A DNA stretch of 64,000 nt from Albibacterium sp035514885 (GTDB lineage Bacteria > Bacteroidota > Bacteroidia > Sphingobacteriales > Sphingobacteriaceae), in assembly GCF_035514885.1 (NCBI RefSeq), contig NZ_DATJCH010000024.1, positions 1 to 64,000 of the forward strand, written 5' to 3'. The translations under genes were made by a program, and so were the position numbers. The notes below the pieces were generated by a model. That model saw only the letters and a program-made list of their open reading frames with translations, had not been told where the DNA came from and did no database searches. Below, piece by piece: positions 16,978 through 25,013 of this stretch (the first letter of the stretch is position 1; each line of letters starts with the position of its first letter).

Positions 16978-17859
16978 TCAATAAATAACCTGCAATGATT
17001 TTGGATGAACTTTTATCTCCAAATCCTTACCTAATAAAATAGGTTGTCCATCAACATGAACATCCCCCCCAACTGCTCGTTTAATATAAATCTCCTTTCC
17101 TCTGATAATTTCTATATACTCAGATTTATCTGCAGTCTTATTAAAAAGGTGGAACAACATCTTCGGGAAAAGGTATAATGGAAAAGGTTTTACGATGCAA
17201 ACGTCTAACAAACCATCGCTAACAGATGCCTTAGGAGACACATGAGCATTATTGCCATATTGAGAAGAATTAGCCAGACTAATCATAAAGGCTTCTCGCT
17301 TGAACTTTTTGCCGTCAATGATAAAATCATAAATCTGCGATTTATAACTTGTAATTTCAGAAAACACAGTCTTCATATAACCATAGGGACCTCTAACGCT
17401 CTCCTTATCGAAACGATTGCTGATAACGGCATCAAAACCAATACCTGCCATATTAAAAAAAGAGTGGCCATTCAAAACACCGCTGTCAATCGATCTAATC
17501 TGAAATCTATTCAGAATTGCAATCGCCTCCTTAACTCCGCTTGGAATTTCAAGAAACGTTGCCAATCCATTTCCCGATCCTTCGGGCACAATCCCCAAAA
17601 CCACTGAAGTATTAACCAGTGCTTTTGCAATTTCATTAATTGTGCCATCTCCCCCTACAGCTACAATTGCATCGTAATTGCCGTTAACCGCTTCTTCAGC
17701 CAGTTCAGCACCATGATTTGGCCTCTCCGTAAATCGATATTGAGCATCAAACAATTCATGGTTAAGATAAAGCTTTGCCTGCTGCTCAAAATTGCGCTTA
17801 TTCTTTCCTCCCGAAATCGGATTAATAATAAACAATAGCTTCTTTCTCATTTTACGCAT
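16978..17859 (-). CDS. Diacylglycerol/lipid kinase, DagK/YegS family
   Basis: A 293-aa soluble lipid kinase. The ATP-binding motif VAVGGDGTINEIAKAL (about 61-76) and the second glycine motif GIVPEGSGNGLATFL (about 92-106) define the DAGK catalytic fold. The C-terminal part (VSDGLLDVCIV) completes the second domain. It probably phosphorylates diacylglycerol or a related lipid with ATP at the inner membrane. Start M1 (17859) or M4 (17850) are both possible. Confidence 0.88.
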   Translation of the reverse strand: MRKMRKKLLFIINPISGGKNKRNFEQQAKLYLNHELFDAQYRFTERPNHGAELAEEAVNGNYDAIVAVGGDGTINEIAKALVNTSVVLGIVPEGSGNGLATFLEIPSGVKEAIAILNRFQIRSIDSGVLNGHSFFNMAGIGFDAVISNRFDKESVRGPYGYMKTVFSEITSYKSQIYDFIIDGKKFKREAFMISLANSSQYGNNAHVSPKASVSDGLLDVCIVKPFPLYLFPKMLFHLFNKTADKSEYIEIIRGKEIYIKRAVGGDVHVDGQPILLGKDLEIKVHPKSLQVIY

Positions 17860-17880
17860 CCTCTCTAACCACTTAAATCA

Positions 17881-17888
17881 CAAATCTA
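17881..17888 (-). promoter_or_regulatory. Promoter -7 element for dagK
   Basis: The minus strand reads TAGATTTG, an exact TAnnTTTG match, 22 nt before the dagK start. A second exact match (TACCTTTG, plus-strand coordinates 17946-17953) lies further upstream and may be an alternative promoter. Confidence 0.45.
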
Positions 17889-17989
17889 AATCATTTAATT
17901 GAAGGATAATTAAATCCGATAAAATTATTTAACACCGACGTAGATCAAAGGTAACTGTATCTATAATGAAAAGCAGATTCTACATAAGT

Positions 17990-18074
17990 CCAAAGGACTT
18001 CCTAGGGACATTATAGGTATTTGCCCCTATGAAGTCCCTAGGAAGTCCCTAGAACGTCCCTACAATATCCTTTG
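17990..18074. repeat. Nested palindromic element with three 11-nt direct repeats
   Basis: GACTTCCTAGGGAC (17996-18009) is an exact reverse complement of GTCCCTAGGAAGTC (18034-18047). Inside it ATAGG pairs with CCTAT, and outside it CAAAGGA (about 17991-17997) pairs with TCCTTTG (about 18068-18074). The right arm is also the first of three head-to-tail 11-mers beginning GTCCCTA: GTCCCTAGGAA, GTCCCTAGAAC, GTCCCTACAAT. One helical-turn spacing suggests protein binding. A REP/MITE-like element is the other option. It lies between the divergent dagK and metK promoters. Confidence 0.75.
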
Positions 18075-18140
18075 AATTATAGAAGGAATTCTTATTGATT
18101 TAAGGAGCAATTATATAAAATGAAGGTTTAAATAAGCAGC

Positions 18141-18177
18141 TCTAAAAGTGATTCTAAAAAAAGCAATCACTTTTAGA
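18141..18177. repeat. Perfect 13-bp inverted repeat upstream of the metK promoter
   Basis: TCTAAAAGTGATT (18141-18153) and AATCACTTTTAGA (18165-18177) are exact reverse complements around an 11-nt loop. It ends about 30 nt upstream of the metK -33 region. No gene converges on it, so it need not be a terminator; an operator is possible. Confidence 0.7.
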
Positions 18178-18208
18178 AAACTTTACTCTATTAAGAAAAT
18201 AGAGATTC

Positions 18209-18238
18209 TTTTAACTCATAAAATTTATCGTACTTTTG
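18209..18238 (+). promoter_or_regulatory. Promoter of metK
   Basis: TACTTTTG at 18231-18238 is an exact TAnnTTTG -7 element, with a T-rich TTTTA about 20 nt upstream as a weak -33 element. Transcription would start near 18244, which is immediately before the SAM-II aptamer. Confidence 0.6.
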
Positions 18239-18252
18239 CCTTGAATTAAGAA

Positions 18253-18323
18253 TGTGGATTGATTTGCTGTACTGTAGAAAGGTGCTAAGATTGCAACCAC
18301 AGTAAAAAAGTGCTAAAGCAAGC
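18253..18323 (+). ncRNA. SAM-II type riboswitch upstream of metK
   Basis: Stem P1 is TGTGG (18253-18257) with CCACA (18297-18301). It is followed in the order known for SAM-II by the conserved loop TGATTTG, then TTGCAACCACA, then GTAAAAAAGTGCTAAAG. The pseudoknot is visible: TTGCT (18264-18268) pairs with AGCAA (18317-18321). The loop between TGATTTGCT and TTGCAA is about 22 nt, longer than I recall for proteobacterial members. The aptamer starts at the predicted transcription start and ends about 85 nt before the metK ATG. SAM binding would be expected to lower synthesis of SAM synthetase. Recognition is from remembered consensus, not a covariance-model search. Confidence 0.8.
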
Positions 18324-18409
18324 GACAATCTTTGTTTGTTTCTCCACTTAATCTACAAGGCAATCGACATTTTCAATAGTTTATTAAAAAACTCTTAAAC
18401 GTTATTAAT

Positions 18410-19663
18410 ATGCCTTATTTTTTCACATCAGAATCAGTATCAGAAGGTCATCCAGATAAAGTAGCCGATCAGATTTCAGACGCATTAATTGATAATTTTT
18501 TAGCATGGGATCCAGATTCAAGGGTTGCAGTAGAGACGTTGGTAACAACCGGACAAGTTGTTCTTGCTGGTGAAGTAAAATCTAACATTTATTTAGATAT
18601 TCCACATATCACACGTGATGTGATCAAGAAAATCGGATATACAAAATCCGAATATATGTTTGAAGCTAATTCATGCGGCATATTATCAGCCATCCATGAA
18701 CAATCAGCTGATATTAATCAAGGAGTTGATCGCGTTAAAAAGGAAGATCAAGGTGCGGGCGATCAAGGCATCATGTTTGGCTATGCTAATAATGAAACCG
18801 AAAACTACATGCCTTTAGCATTGGATCTTTCTCATAAACTATTAATTGAGCTTGCTGTTTTAAGAAGAGAAAATAAGGAGATAACTTACCTTCGTCCGGA
18901 TGCTAAATCGCAAGTTACGATAGAATACAGCGATGATCATAAACCACTAAGGATCGATACCATTGTTATATCTACTCAGCATGATGATTTTGATGAGGAA
19001 ACTAAAATGTTAGCGAAAATCAACTCTGATATTGTTAATATATTAATTCCACGCGTGAAAGAATCATTAAAGCCAGAGTTACAGGCTTTATTTACTGACG
19101 ATATCAAATTTCATATCAATCCAACCGGAAAGTTTGTGATTGGTGGACCTCATGGGGATACCGGTCTAACAGGAAGAAAGATTATTGTAGATACCTACGG
19201 CGGTAAAGGCGGACATGGTGGAGGTGCTTTCTCTGGGAAAGATCCTTCAAAAGTAGACAGATCAGGTGCTTACGCAACTCGTCATATCGCCAAAAATCTA
19301 GTTGCCGCAGGAGTTGCTGATGAAATTCTTGTTCAGATATCTTATGCCATTGGTGTAAAAAATCCTATGGGGATTTATGTAAATACATATGGAACGTCTA
19401 AAGTAAACTTTTCTGATAGCGAAATAGCTACTAAGATTGAATCAATGTTTGATATGACTCCTTATGGCATCGAAACTCGCCTAGGTCTTAGAAATCCGAT
19501 TTATTCTGAAACAGCTGCATATGGCCATATGGGCCGAGAGCCACAAAAGGTTACAAAAACGTTTAAGAATATCCATAACGAGGAGAAAACAATGGAGGTA
19601 GAGTTATTTACCTGGGAGAAATTAGACAGTATTGATAAGGTAAAGGAAGCTTTTGGCCTATAG
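18410..19663 (+). CDS. metK: S-adenosylmethionine synthetase
   Basis: A 417-aa enzyme making SAM from methionine and ATP in the cytosol. The N-terminal SEGHPDKVADQISDALID (about 10-27) holds methionine/ATP ligands. GAGDQGIMFGYA (about 118-129) is the family signature, and GGGAFSGKDPSKVDRSGAY (about 269-287) is the phosphate-binding P-loop-like region. It is somewhat longer than E. coli MetK (384 aa), mainly in the middle domain. It is preceded by a SAM-II type riboswitch, an expected product-feedback arrangement, and followed after 21 nt by an acyltransferase gene. Confidence 0.98.
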   Translation: MPYFFTSESVSEGHPDKVADQISDALIDNFLAWDPDSRVAVETLVTTGQVVLAGEVKSNIYLDIPHITRDVIKKIGYTKSEYMFEANSCGILSAIHEQSADINQGVDRVKKEDQGAGDQGIMFGYANNETENYMPLALDLSHKLLIELAVLRRENKEITYLRPDAKSQVTIEYSDDHKPLRIDTIVISTQHDDFDEETKMLAKINSDIVNILIPRVKESLKPELQALFTDDIKFHINPTGKFVIGGPHGDTGLTGRKIIVDTYGGKGGHGGGAFSGKDPSKVDRSGAYATRHIAKNLVAAGVADEILVQISYAIGVKNPMGIYVNTYGTSKVNFSDSEIATKIESMFDMTPYGIETRLGLRNPIYSETAAYGHMGREPQKVTKTFKNIHNEEKTMEVELFTWEKLDSIDKVKEAFGL

Positions 19664-19684
19664 CTCTATTGGTTTTCTATAATT

Positions 19685-20443
19685 ATGTCGATGAGAAAAG
19701 CTCTTGGATATATTCTTTCACCGCTGCATTATATAGCCTTTGGCTTACTTTTATTAGTGTTTCACCCTCTTCAATGGTTGAGTTTAAAGCTAGGAGGCTA
19801 TAAAGCACATAAAAAGACGGTTGATATATTTAACCTTTGCCTTTTAACTACCTATTATCTTTTAGGAAATAGTGTAAGCTTTACCCAGCGGTTTGATTTA
19901 CCTACAGGCCGCCCTATTCTTTTTATATCCAACCATCAAAGTATGTATGATATACCTCCTTTGATTTTCTTTTTAAGGAGGTATCACGCCAAATTCATCT
20001 CTAAGATTGAACTAACGAAGGGTATACCGAGCATCTCTTTTAATTTAAAATATGGTGGCGGAGCCAATATAGATCGAAAGGATAGTAAGCAGGCAATTGC
20101 TGAGATTCTTAAATTAGCACAGAGAATGAAGGCAAACAATTGGTCGGCAGTTATATTTCCAGAGGGAACGCGTGCGAAAACAGGAGAATTAAAACCGTTT
20201 TCAGCCGGCGGAATTGCGAGCATTATTAAGAAAGTTCCGAATGTATTGATAGTCCCGATCGCTATTAATAACTCCTGGAAGATGGTCCGATATGGAACCT
20301 ATCCTTTAAATACGTTTATCAATATGAGCTGGACTGTTTTAAAGCCTATTGAACCTCAAGGTTTGGCTATAGATGAGCTTATTAAAGAAACCGAGAAAGC
20401 TATCCATGATCATATACAATCGTTGAAACCCACACAAGCTTAA
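19685..20443 (+). CDS. plsC: 1-acyl-sn-glycerol-3-phosphate acyltransferase
   Basis: A 252-aa membrane-associated acyltransferase that makes phosphatidic acid from lysophosphatidic acid. The catalytic NHQSMYD (NHxxxxD box, about 83-89) and FPEGTRAKTG (about 158-167) are intact. An N-terminal hydrophobic stretch (about 10-30) anchors it. It probably shares the metK transcript (21-nt gap). Its stop codon overlaps that of the convergent glycosyltransferase in a shared TTAA. Confidence 0.92.
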   Translation: MSMRKALGYILSPLHYIAFGLLLLVFHPLQWLSLKLGGYKAHKKTVDIFNLCLLTTYYLLGNSVSFTQRFDLPTGRPILFISNHQSMYDIPPLIFFLRRYHAKFISKIELTKGIPSISFNLKYGGGANIDRKDSKQAIAEILKLAQRMKANNWSAVIFPEGTRAKTGELKPFSAGGIASIIKKVPNVLIVPIAINNSWKMVRYGTYPLNTFINMSWTVLKPIEPQGLAIDELIKETEKAIHDHIQSLKPTQA

Positions 20444-21570
20444 CGAACCATTCTCCCCTTCCATAAATACTTACCGCTATTACCTGCAATACCAATAAAT
20501 ATGAGGTAAAATATATGCAGCAAAGACAGAAAAGGAAGATAAAATAAATAGGCCGACCGTTTAGCAAAATCAGAAACGGGCAACAAGAATATTAGCTCCA
20601 TCAGCATCTTAAAAGAAATACAGTACAAAACAACCTTCCAAAGGCTTGGATTAAACAGAGCGCCGACTGTATTAATAACCAGAAATACATTAAAGAGCCA
20701 AATGCATATACCTAAGACAACAATCGATTTGTTTTTATACTTTGTGCTTTTTGAGGCCCAACGCTTTCGCTGACTTAAAAAAGACGATAAATCCTCTTTG
20801 GCTTCTGTATAAACAATGGCTCCTTGATTCTTACAGAATCCTACCCGATCAGGATATTTTTCGACTACCTTATGTAAAAATAACTCATCATCGCCTGAGG
20901 CTAATTCATCTATCCCTTTAAATCCACCCAATTCAAGAAATACATCTCTTTTGTATGCCAGGTTTGCTCCATTACAGGTTGAAGCCTTCTTATTGCCTAT
21001 GCTGGCAGCCCCCAGACCTATCAGATATAAGAACTCCAAGGTTTGAAGTCTTTCAAACAGATTCTTTTCATTGTGATACATAACCGGTCCGGAAATAAAA
21101 AGCAAATCTTCCTTTTCATAGAGTGAAACCATGGCATTTAGCCACATAGGTTTCATACGGCAGTCTGCATCTGTTGCGACAATCAATTCTCCTGATGCAT
21201 AGTTAATCGCTTCAGAGATCGCTTTTTTCTTATATGAATTTAAGGGCTCTTTTTCGTTTAACCGTATCAACCGAACTCCTTGATTTGAGAAAGAACGAAT
21301 AATTTCAGCTGTATTGTCAGTAGAATGATCATCCACCACAATAACTTCTAATAAATGGGATGGATAATCCTGATCTAATATATCCTGTATAGTAGATCCG
21401 ATATTCTTTTCTTCATTTCTTGCTGCAATTAAAACACTGACGACAGTGCGAGGAGTAGCTTTGGATTGAGAGGGTTTCAATAAATACCATCCTCTCATTA
21501 AATACAAAATGACGATGCCGTAAAAAGCTGTCAGCACTAATGTAATGTAGTTAATTATCTCTTGTACCAA
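20440..21570 (-). CDS. Family 2 glycosyltransferase, membrane-bound
   Basis: A 376-aa processive-type glycosyltransferase. After one N-terminal membrane helix comes the GT-A domain: VSVLIAARNEEKNIG (about 44-58), a VVDDHSTDN motif (about 77-85), DADC (about 134-137), a GDDELFLHK acidic motif, and QRKRWASKS (the QxxRW box). Two or three C-terminal helices follow. It probably builds a cell-surface glycan or glycolipid. The start codon is TTG at 21570, overlapping the flippase-like gene by 20 nt; no nearby ATG keeps the first helix. The pair is likely translationally coupled. Confidence 0.88.
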   Translation of the reverse strand: MVQEIINYITLVLTAFYGIVILYLMRGWYLLKPSQSKATPRTVVSVLIAARNEEKNIGSTIQDILDQDYPSHLLEVIVVDDHSTDNTAEIIRSFSNQGVRLIRLNEKEPLNSYKKKAISEAINYASGELIVATDADCRMKPMWLNAMVSLYEKEDLLFISGPVMYHNEKNLFERLQTLEFLYLIGLGAASIGNKKASTCNGANLAYKRDVFLELGGFKGIDELASGDDELFLHKVVEKYPDRVGFCKNQGAIVYTEAKEDLSSFLSQRKRWASKSTKYKNKSIVVLGICIWLFNVFLVINTVGALFNPSLWKVVLYCISFKMLMELIFLLPVSDFAKRSAYLFYLPFLSLLHIFYLIFIGIAGNSGKYLWKGRMVR

Positions 21571-22597
21571 AGAAGTTGATTTTAAATACGAAAACGGATC
21601 CTATAATTGCCGGAATTATTAAGTTGACAAACCACACACAAGCAGTAATTGCCATGACTGCAACAATATGTGGTGTAATAAAACCAAAAAAGTAACTTGC
21701 TGTAACGCTTCTTACTCCAACATCCAGCAAATCTAATGAAGGTAAAGCAGACTGCACAAAGAATAAGATAAATATCATCGGAATCATTTCCAATACAGGC
21801 ATATCGGGAATAATAACCTGCATTAATATACAATATTGTGAGGTGAATATGGCATAACGCGTTATTGAATAAATAAATACACGTTGAATATCCTCTTTCT
21901 TATAACGCAGCAATAAATCAAGAAAACGCTTATACTTTTTCAGGAACCTTATTTTAGATAACCAGGTATTGATTAACTTGATATTAAAATATAGTAACAG
22001 GAAAAAACTTATGTAAACAAGTCCGGCCAGACATATCACAATAAAGAACATTGAGTTTACATCCAAGTATTTCCCTATAAACCAGCAAACGGCAATCATT
22101 CCAACTACATTGGTAATCACCATTTGCGAGATGGCTCCTATCAACATACCTATTACTCCAAAGACTCTCTTTCTTGACTTAAGAAAAAACACCCGACCTC
22201 CATATTCTCCGATTCGATTGGGGGTAAAAACAGCCCAGGACAATCCGGAAAATACAGATTCTATCGCTTTTCTTAATCCGATAGGTTCAAAATGGCTGCA
22301 TATAAACTTCCATTTGAGTGCTTCGGTGAACCAGTTCATTAACATAAGCACGAAAATCACTAAAAGAGTAATGTAAATCCGGGTGGGATTAATTTCAAAC
22401 ATTAACTTATAAAAATCACGGATCGCATTATTATTTGTGAGGAGCTTATAACAATACCAGATGACAAGAATAAAAATGCTTATCTTTAAGATATAGCCGA
22501 TCGCTCTTTTCAATTGTGTATTCAAAAATCTGTTTTTAATTCGAATTATACCATGGGCCTTTGCAGACCACCTCTTAGAACTATCAAAGAAATGCAA
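21551..22597 (-). CDS. Flippase-like membrane protein (lysylphosphatidylglycerol synthase TM family)
   Basis: A protein of up to 348 aa with about eight membrane helices, matching the UPF0104 / LPG-synthase transmembrane family. Visible features are LKWKFICSHFEPIGLRKAIE, the following SGLSWAVFTPNRIGEYGGR, and LLDVGVRSVTASYFFG near the end. The family is thought to move lipid-linked molecules across the inner membrane. Its overlap with the glycosyltransferase gene supports a joint role in a surface glycolipid. The first codon is TTG (22597). TTG codons at 22525 and 22510 are alternatives, so the N-terminal 25-30 residues are uncertain. Confidence 0.82.
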   Translation of the reverse strand: MHFFDSSKRWSAKAHGIIRIKNRFLNTQLKRAIGYILKISIFILVIWYCYKLLTNNNAIRDFYKLMFEINPTRIYITLLVIFVLMLMNWFTEALKWKFICSHFEPIGLRKAIESVFSGLSWAVFTPNRIGEYGGRVFFLKSRKRVFGVIGMLIGAISQMVITNVVGMIAVCWFIGKYLDVNSMFFIVICLAGLVYISFFLLLYFNIKLINTWLSKIRFLKKYKRFLDLLLRYKKEDIQRVFIYSITRYAIFTSQYCILMQVIIPDMPVLEMIPMIFILFFVQSALPSLDLLDVGVRSVTASYFFGFITPHIVAVMAITACVWFVNLIIPAIIGSVFVFKINFFGTRDN

Positions 22598-22627
22598 AAA
22601 TCTCTGGATTTACCGTAATATTGTAAA

Positions 22628-23194
22628 ATGAAGTTAAAAAGCAAGACTGAGCGTATAATTTTGGGCATAGATCCGGGAACTTCAATTATGGGTTACGGAT
22701 TAATTAAAGAGAGTGGTAATAAAATAAGTCTTATTACTCTCGGAATTATTAAACTCAACCATCTGTCTAATCATGCTTTAAAGCTTCAGTCTATTTTCAT
22801 TAAGACGACTGAAATCATCAATGCTTATCAACCCGATTGTATTGCACTTGAAGCCCCCTTTTTTGGAAAGAATGTACAATCTATGCTAAAGCTTGGCAGG
22901 GCGCAAGGAGTAGCTATGGCTGCTGGTTTAGCCTTGAACATCCCCATCTTTGAATATGCGCCACGCAAAATAAAGCAATCGGTAACAGGGAATGGGAATG
23001 CAGGCAAGGAGCAAGTTTCCGCTATGTTAAAAACCCTGTTAAAATTTGATGAGAGTCCTCAATTTTTAGACGCAACAGATGGTTTAGCAGTAGCAGTTTG
23101 CCATTCTTTTCAAAATGCAAAAGGAGATAGTAATTTACAAAGTTATTCGGGCTGGTCGGCTTTTGTTAAAAACAATAAGGACCGGATAGGCTAG
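22628..23194 (+). CDS. ruvC: Crossover junction endodeoxyribonuclease RuvC
   Basis: A 188-aa Holliday-junction resolvase. The catalytic carboxylates are in ILGIDPGTSIMGYG (D16 region), IALEAPFFGKN (E about 76) and LDATDGLAVAVCH (two aspartates, about 150-155). Length is typical. It stands alone, divergent from the flippase gene, and ends 22 nt from the convergent HIT gene. It acts with RuvAB in recombination repair. Confidence 0.96.
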   Translation: MKLKSKTERIILGIDPGTSIMGYGLIKESGNKISLITLGIIKLNHLSNHALKLQSIFIKTTEIINAYQPDCIALEAPFFGKNVQSMLKLGRAQGVAMAAGLALNIPIFEYAPRKIKQSVTGNGNAGKEQVSAMLKTLLKFDESPQFLDATDGLAVAVCHSFQNAKGDSNLQSYSGWSAFVKNNKDRIG

Positions 23195-23216
23195 CTCTTC
23201 GCTTAACTTTATTCTT

Positions 23217-23627
23217 CTAATCTTCCAGTTTCTTACTAAGAGCTTGTTTAATCTTCAATGAATCTTCTGAAAGTTCATTTTCGCTTAATTTTAATTTTTC
23301 CCTGCTAAAATCCATATCAGAAACGTTATTGATAGGAATCAAATGGATATGGGTATGAGCAACTTCAAGACCTACAACTGCAACACCAATTTTCTCACAA
23401 GGAAATGCCTCTTTAATTCCTTTCGATACGATTTTGGCAAACATCCATAAACCGATATATTCATTGTCTTCCATATCAAATATATAGTCGGTAGGATTTT
23501 TAGGTATTACTAACACGTGTCCATGAGCCAGTGGATTAATATCCATAAATGCCAAAAACTCATTTGTTTCTGCTACTTTATTAACAGGAATATCTCCTGA
23601 AATGATTTTAGAGAAAATAGTTTCCAT
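23217..23627 (-). CDS. HIT-family nucleotide hydrolase
   Basis: A 136-aa histidine-triad protein. The catalytic motif HTHIHLIPI (about 98-106, HxHxHxx) is preceded by the family's NPLAHGHVLVIPKNPTDYI (about 31-49). Members hydrolyse purine nucleoside phosphoramidates or dinucleoside polyphosphates. The exact substrate here is unknown. It lies downstream of greA on the same strand, separated by a terminator. Confidence 0.93.
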   Translation of the reverse strand: METIFSKIISGDIPVNKVAETNEFLAFMDINPLAHGHVLVIPKNPTDYIFDMEDNEYIGLWMFAKIVSKGIKEAFPCEKIGVAVVGLEVAHTHIHLIPINNVSDMDFSREKLKLSENELSEDSLKIKQALSKKLED

Positions 23628-23652
23628 AGCTTATTTTTCTTCGAAAATACAA

Positions 23653-23681
23653 AAAAGCGGCTCGTTAAGGAAGCCGCTTTT
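23653..23681 (-). terminator. Terminator of greA
   Basis: AAAAGCGGCT (23653-23662) pairs perfectly with AGCCGCTTTT (23672-23681) around a 9-nt loop. On the minus strand it ends in a T-run, 34 nt after the greA stop. Confidence 0.85.
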
Positions 23682-23714
23682 AATATTAATCCTATTTAAT
23701 TTAAGATTATTGCC

Positions 23715-24188
23715 TTATCTAGATATTTCTATTATCTCTAATTCGATCAGACCTGCAGGTACTTCTATCTGGGCTTTATCTCCAACAGATTTACCTAATA
23801 GCCCTTGAGCAATTGGTGACTTCACCGATATTTTGCCTGCTTTCAGGTCTGCTTCAGTTTCCGAAACCAATTGGTAGGTCATAAGCATCCCATTCTTCAG
23901 ATTTTTCAATTTAACAATAGATAGTGCCAAGACTTTTGATGCGTCTAACTTAGATTCATCAATTAACCTAGCATTCGCTAATACCTCGCTAAGCTTCGCT
24001 ATCCTACTCTCATGATGACCTTGGGCATCTTTGGCAGCGTCGTATTCAGCATTTTCTGACAAATCTCCTTTATCGCGTGCTTCAGCGATGGCTTTTGCAA
24101 TTGCAGTTCTTCCTACCGTCTTCAACTGATGCAATTCCTGCTTCAACTTCTCAAGTCCTTCTGCAGTATAATAAGTTATTTCTGCCAT
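23715..24188 (-). CDS. greA: Transcription elongation factor GreA
   Basis: A 157-aa factor that rescues backtracked RNA polymerase by stimulating transcript cleavage. The N-terminal coiled coil carries the acidic tip in RDKGDLSENAEYDAAKDAQG (about 39-58). The C-terminal FKBP-like domain ends in SPIAQGLLGKSVGDKAQIE (about 125-143). Length is normal (E. coli 158 aa). It appears monocistronic, with terminators on both sides. Confidence 0.97.
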   Translation of the reverse strand: MAEITYYTAEGLEKLKQELHQLKTVGRTAIAKAIAEARDKGDLSENAEYDAAKDAQGHHESRIAKLSEVLANARLIDESKLDASKVLALSIVKLKNLKNGMLMTYQLVSETEADLKAGKISVKSPIAQGLLGKSVGDKAQIEVPAGLIELEIIEISR

Positions 24189-24213
24189 ATATATATTTTA
24201 ATTAGAATTCATA

Positions 24214-24261
24214 CAAAAAGCGGCAAGACCATATACGCTCTATTAGCGTATGATCTTGCCG
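24214..24261 (-). terminator. Terminator of the two-component operon
   Basis: CGGCAAGA (24221-24228) pairs with TCTTGCCG (24254-24261), and the stem continues inward with ATACGCT/AGCGTAT. On the minus strand a CTTTTTG run follows (24214-24220). It lies about 45 nt after the response-regulator stop. Confidence 0.85.
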
Positions 24262-24303
24262 TGTTATACAAAGATAAAAAACTATTTAAAGAAAGTAAAA
24301 AAA

Positions 24304-24993
24304 TTACTCATGATCCACGAACTTATAACCCATTCCTCGAACGGTTATCAAATAACAAGGTTTATCCGGGTTTTGTTCTATCTTTTTTCTTAACCTGACG
24401 ATATGCATATCCAGTGTTCTGGTATTCAAATTTGAACTATACCCCCAAACTACTTCCATCAATTCATCGCGACCAATAACACGTCCTAAGTTCTGTAAGA
24501 AATATAAAAGGATTCTATTTTCCAGAATTGTTAATTCAATTCTTTTACCCTCACGAACCAATGTATGGATTGCAGGTTGGTGCTCTGTATTACCAAAAGA
24601 TAAATTTTCTATAGGTTGCGAAACAAAGTATTTCACTTTGTTTTCTACCATAGCCACCAATACATCCATATTAAATGGCTTTGTAATATAATCGGAAACT
24701 CCAAAGGTATAGGCATCAATCTTATCGACATCCTGTGATTTGGCAGTCATCATGATCACTATATTATTAAAACCATTTTGACGGATATGCTCACACACTT
24801 CAGCACCTGATTTCCCGGGGAGCATCCAATCCAGCAAAACAATATCTGGTTTTTCTCGTAAGATCAATTCTTCTCCATCAATTCCATTGGAAGCCTGAAT
24901 GACTTGGAATTGCTCTGACTCTAAACGATGAACAACCAAAAACCGAAGATTCTCATCGTCCTCAATAACTGCTATTTTAATATTGTTAGGCAT
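24304..24993 (-). CDS. OmpR-family response regulator
   Basis: A 229-aa two-domain regulator. The receiver (about 1-125) has acidic residues EDDE, the phosphorylated aspartate in DIVLLDWMLPGKSG (about D56), the T in MMTAKS, and the K of YITKPFN. A winged-helix DNA-binding domain (about 135-226) contains GRVIGRDELMEVVWGYSSNL and RTLDMHIVRLRKKIEQ. It probably pairs with the adjacent histidine kinase (20-nt gap). It resembles Bacteroidota RprY, but the regulon is not visible here. Confidence 0.93.
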   Translation of the reverse strand: MPNNIKIAVIEDDENLRFLVVHRLESEQFQVIQASNGIDGEELILREKPDIVLLDWMLPGKSGAEVCEHIRQNGFNNIVIMMTAKSQDVDKIDAYTFGVSDYITKPFNMDVLVAMVENKVKYFVSQPIENLSFGNTEHQPAIHTLVREGKRIELTILENRILLYFLQNLGRVIGRDELMEVVWGYSSNLNTRTLDMHIVRLRKKIEQNPDKPCYLITVRGMGYKFVDHE

Positions 24994-25013
24994 AATGTAT
25001 TTATTTGGTTATT

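Noticed and set aside
18034..18066. CRISPR-like repeats
   Set aside because: The three 11-nt units are directly adjacent with no spacers and no cas genes are nearby.
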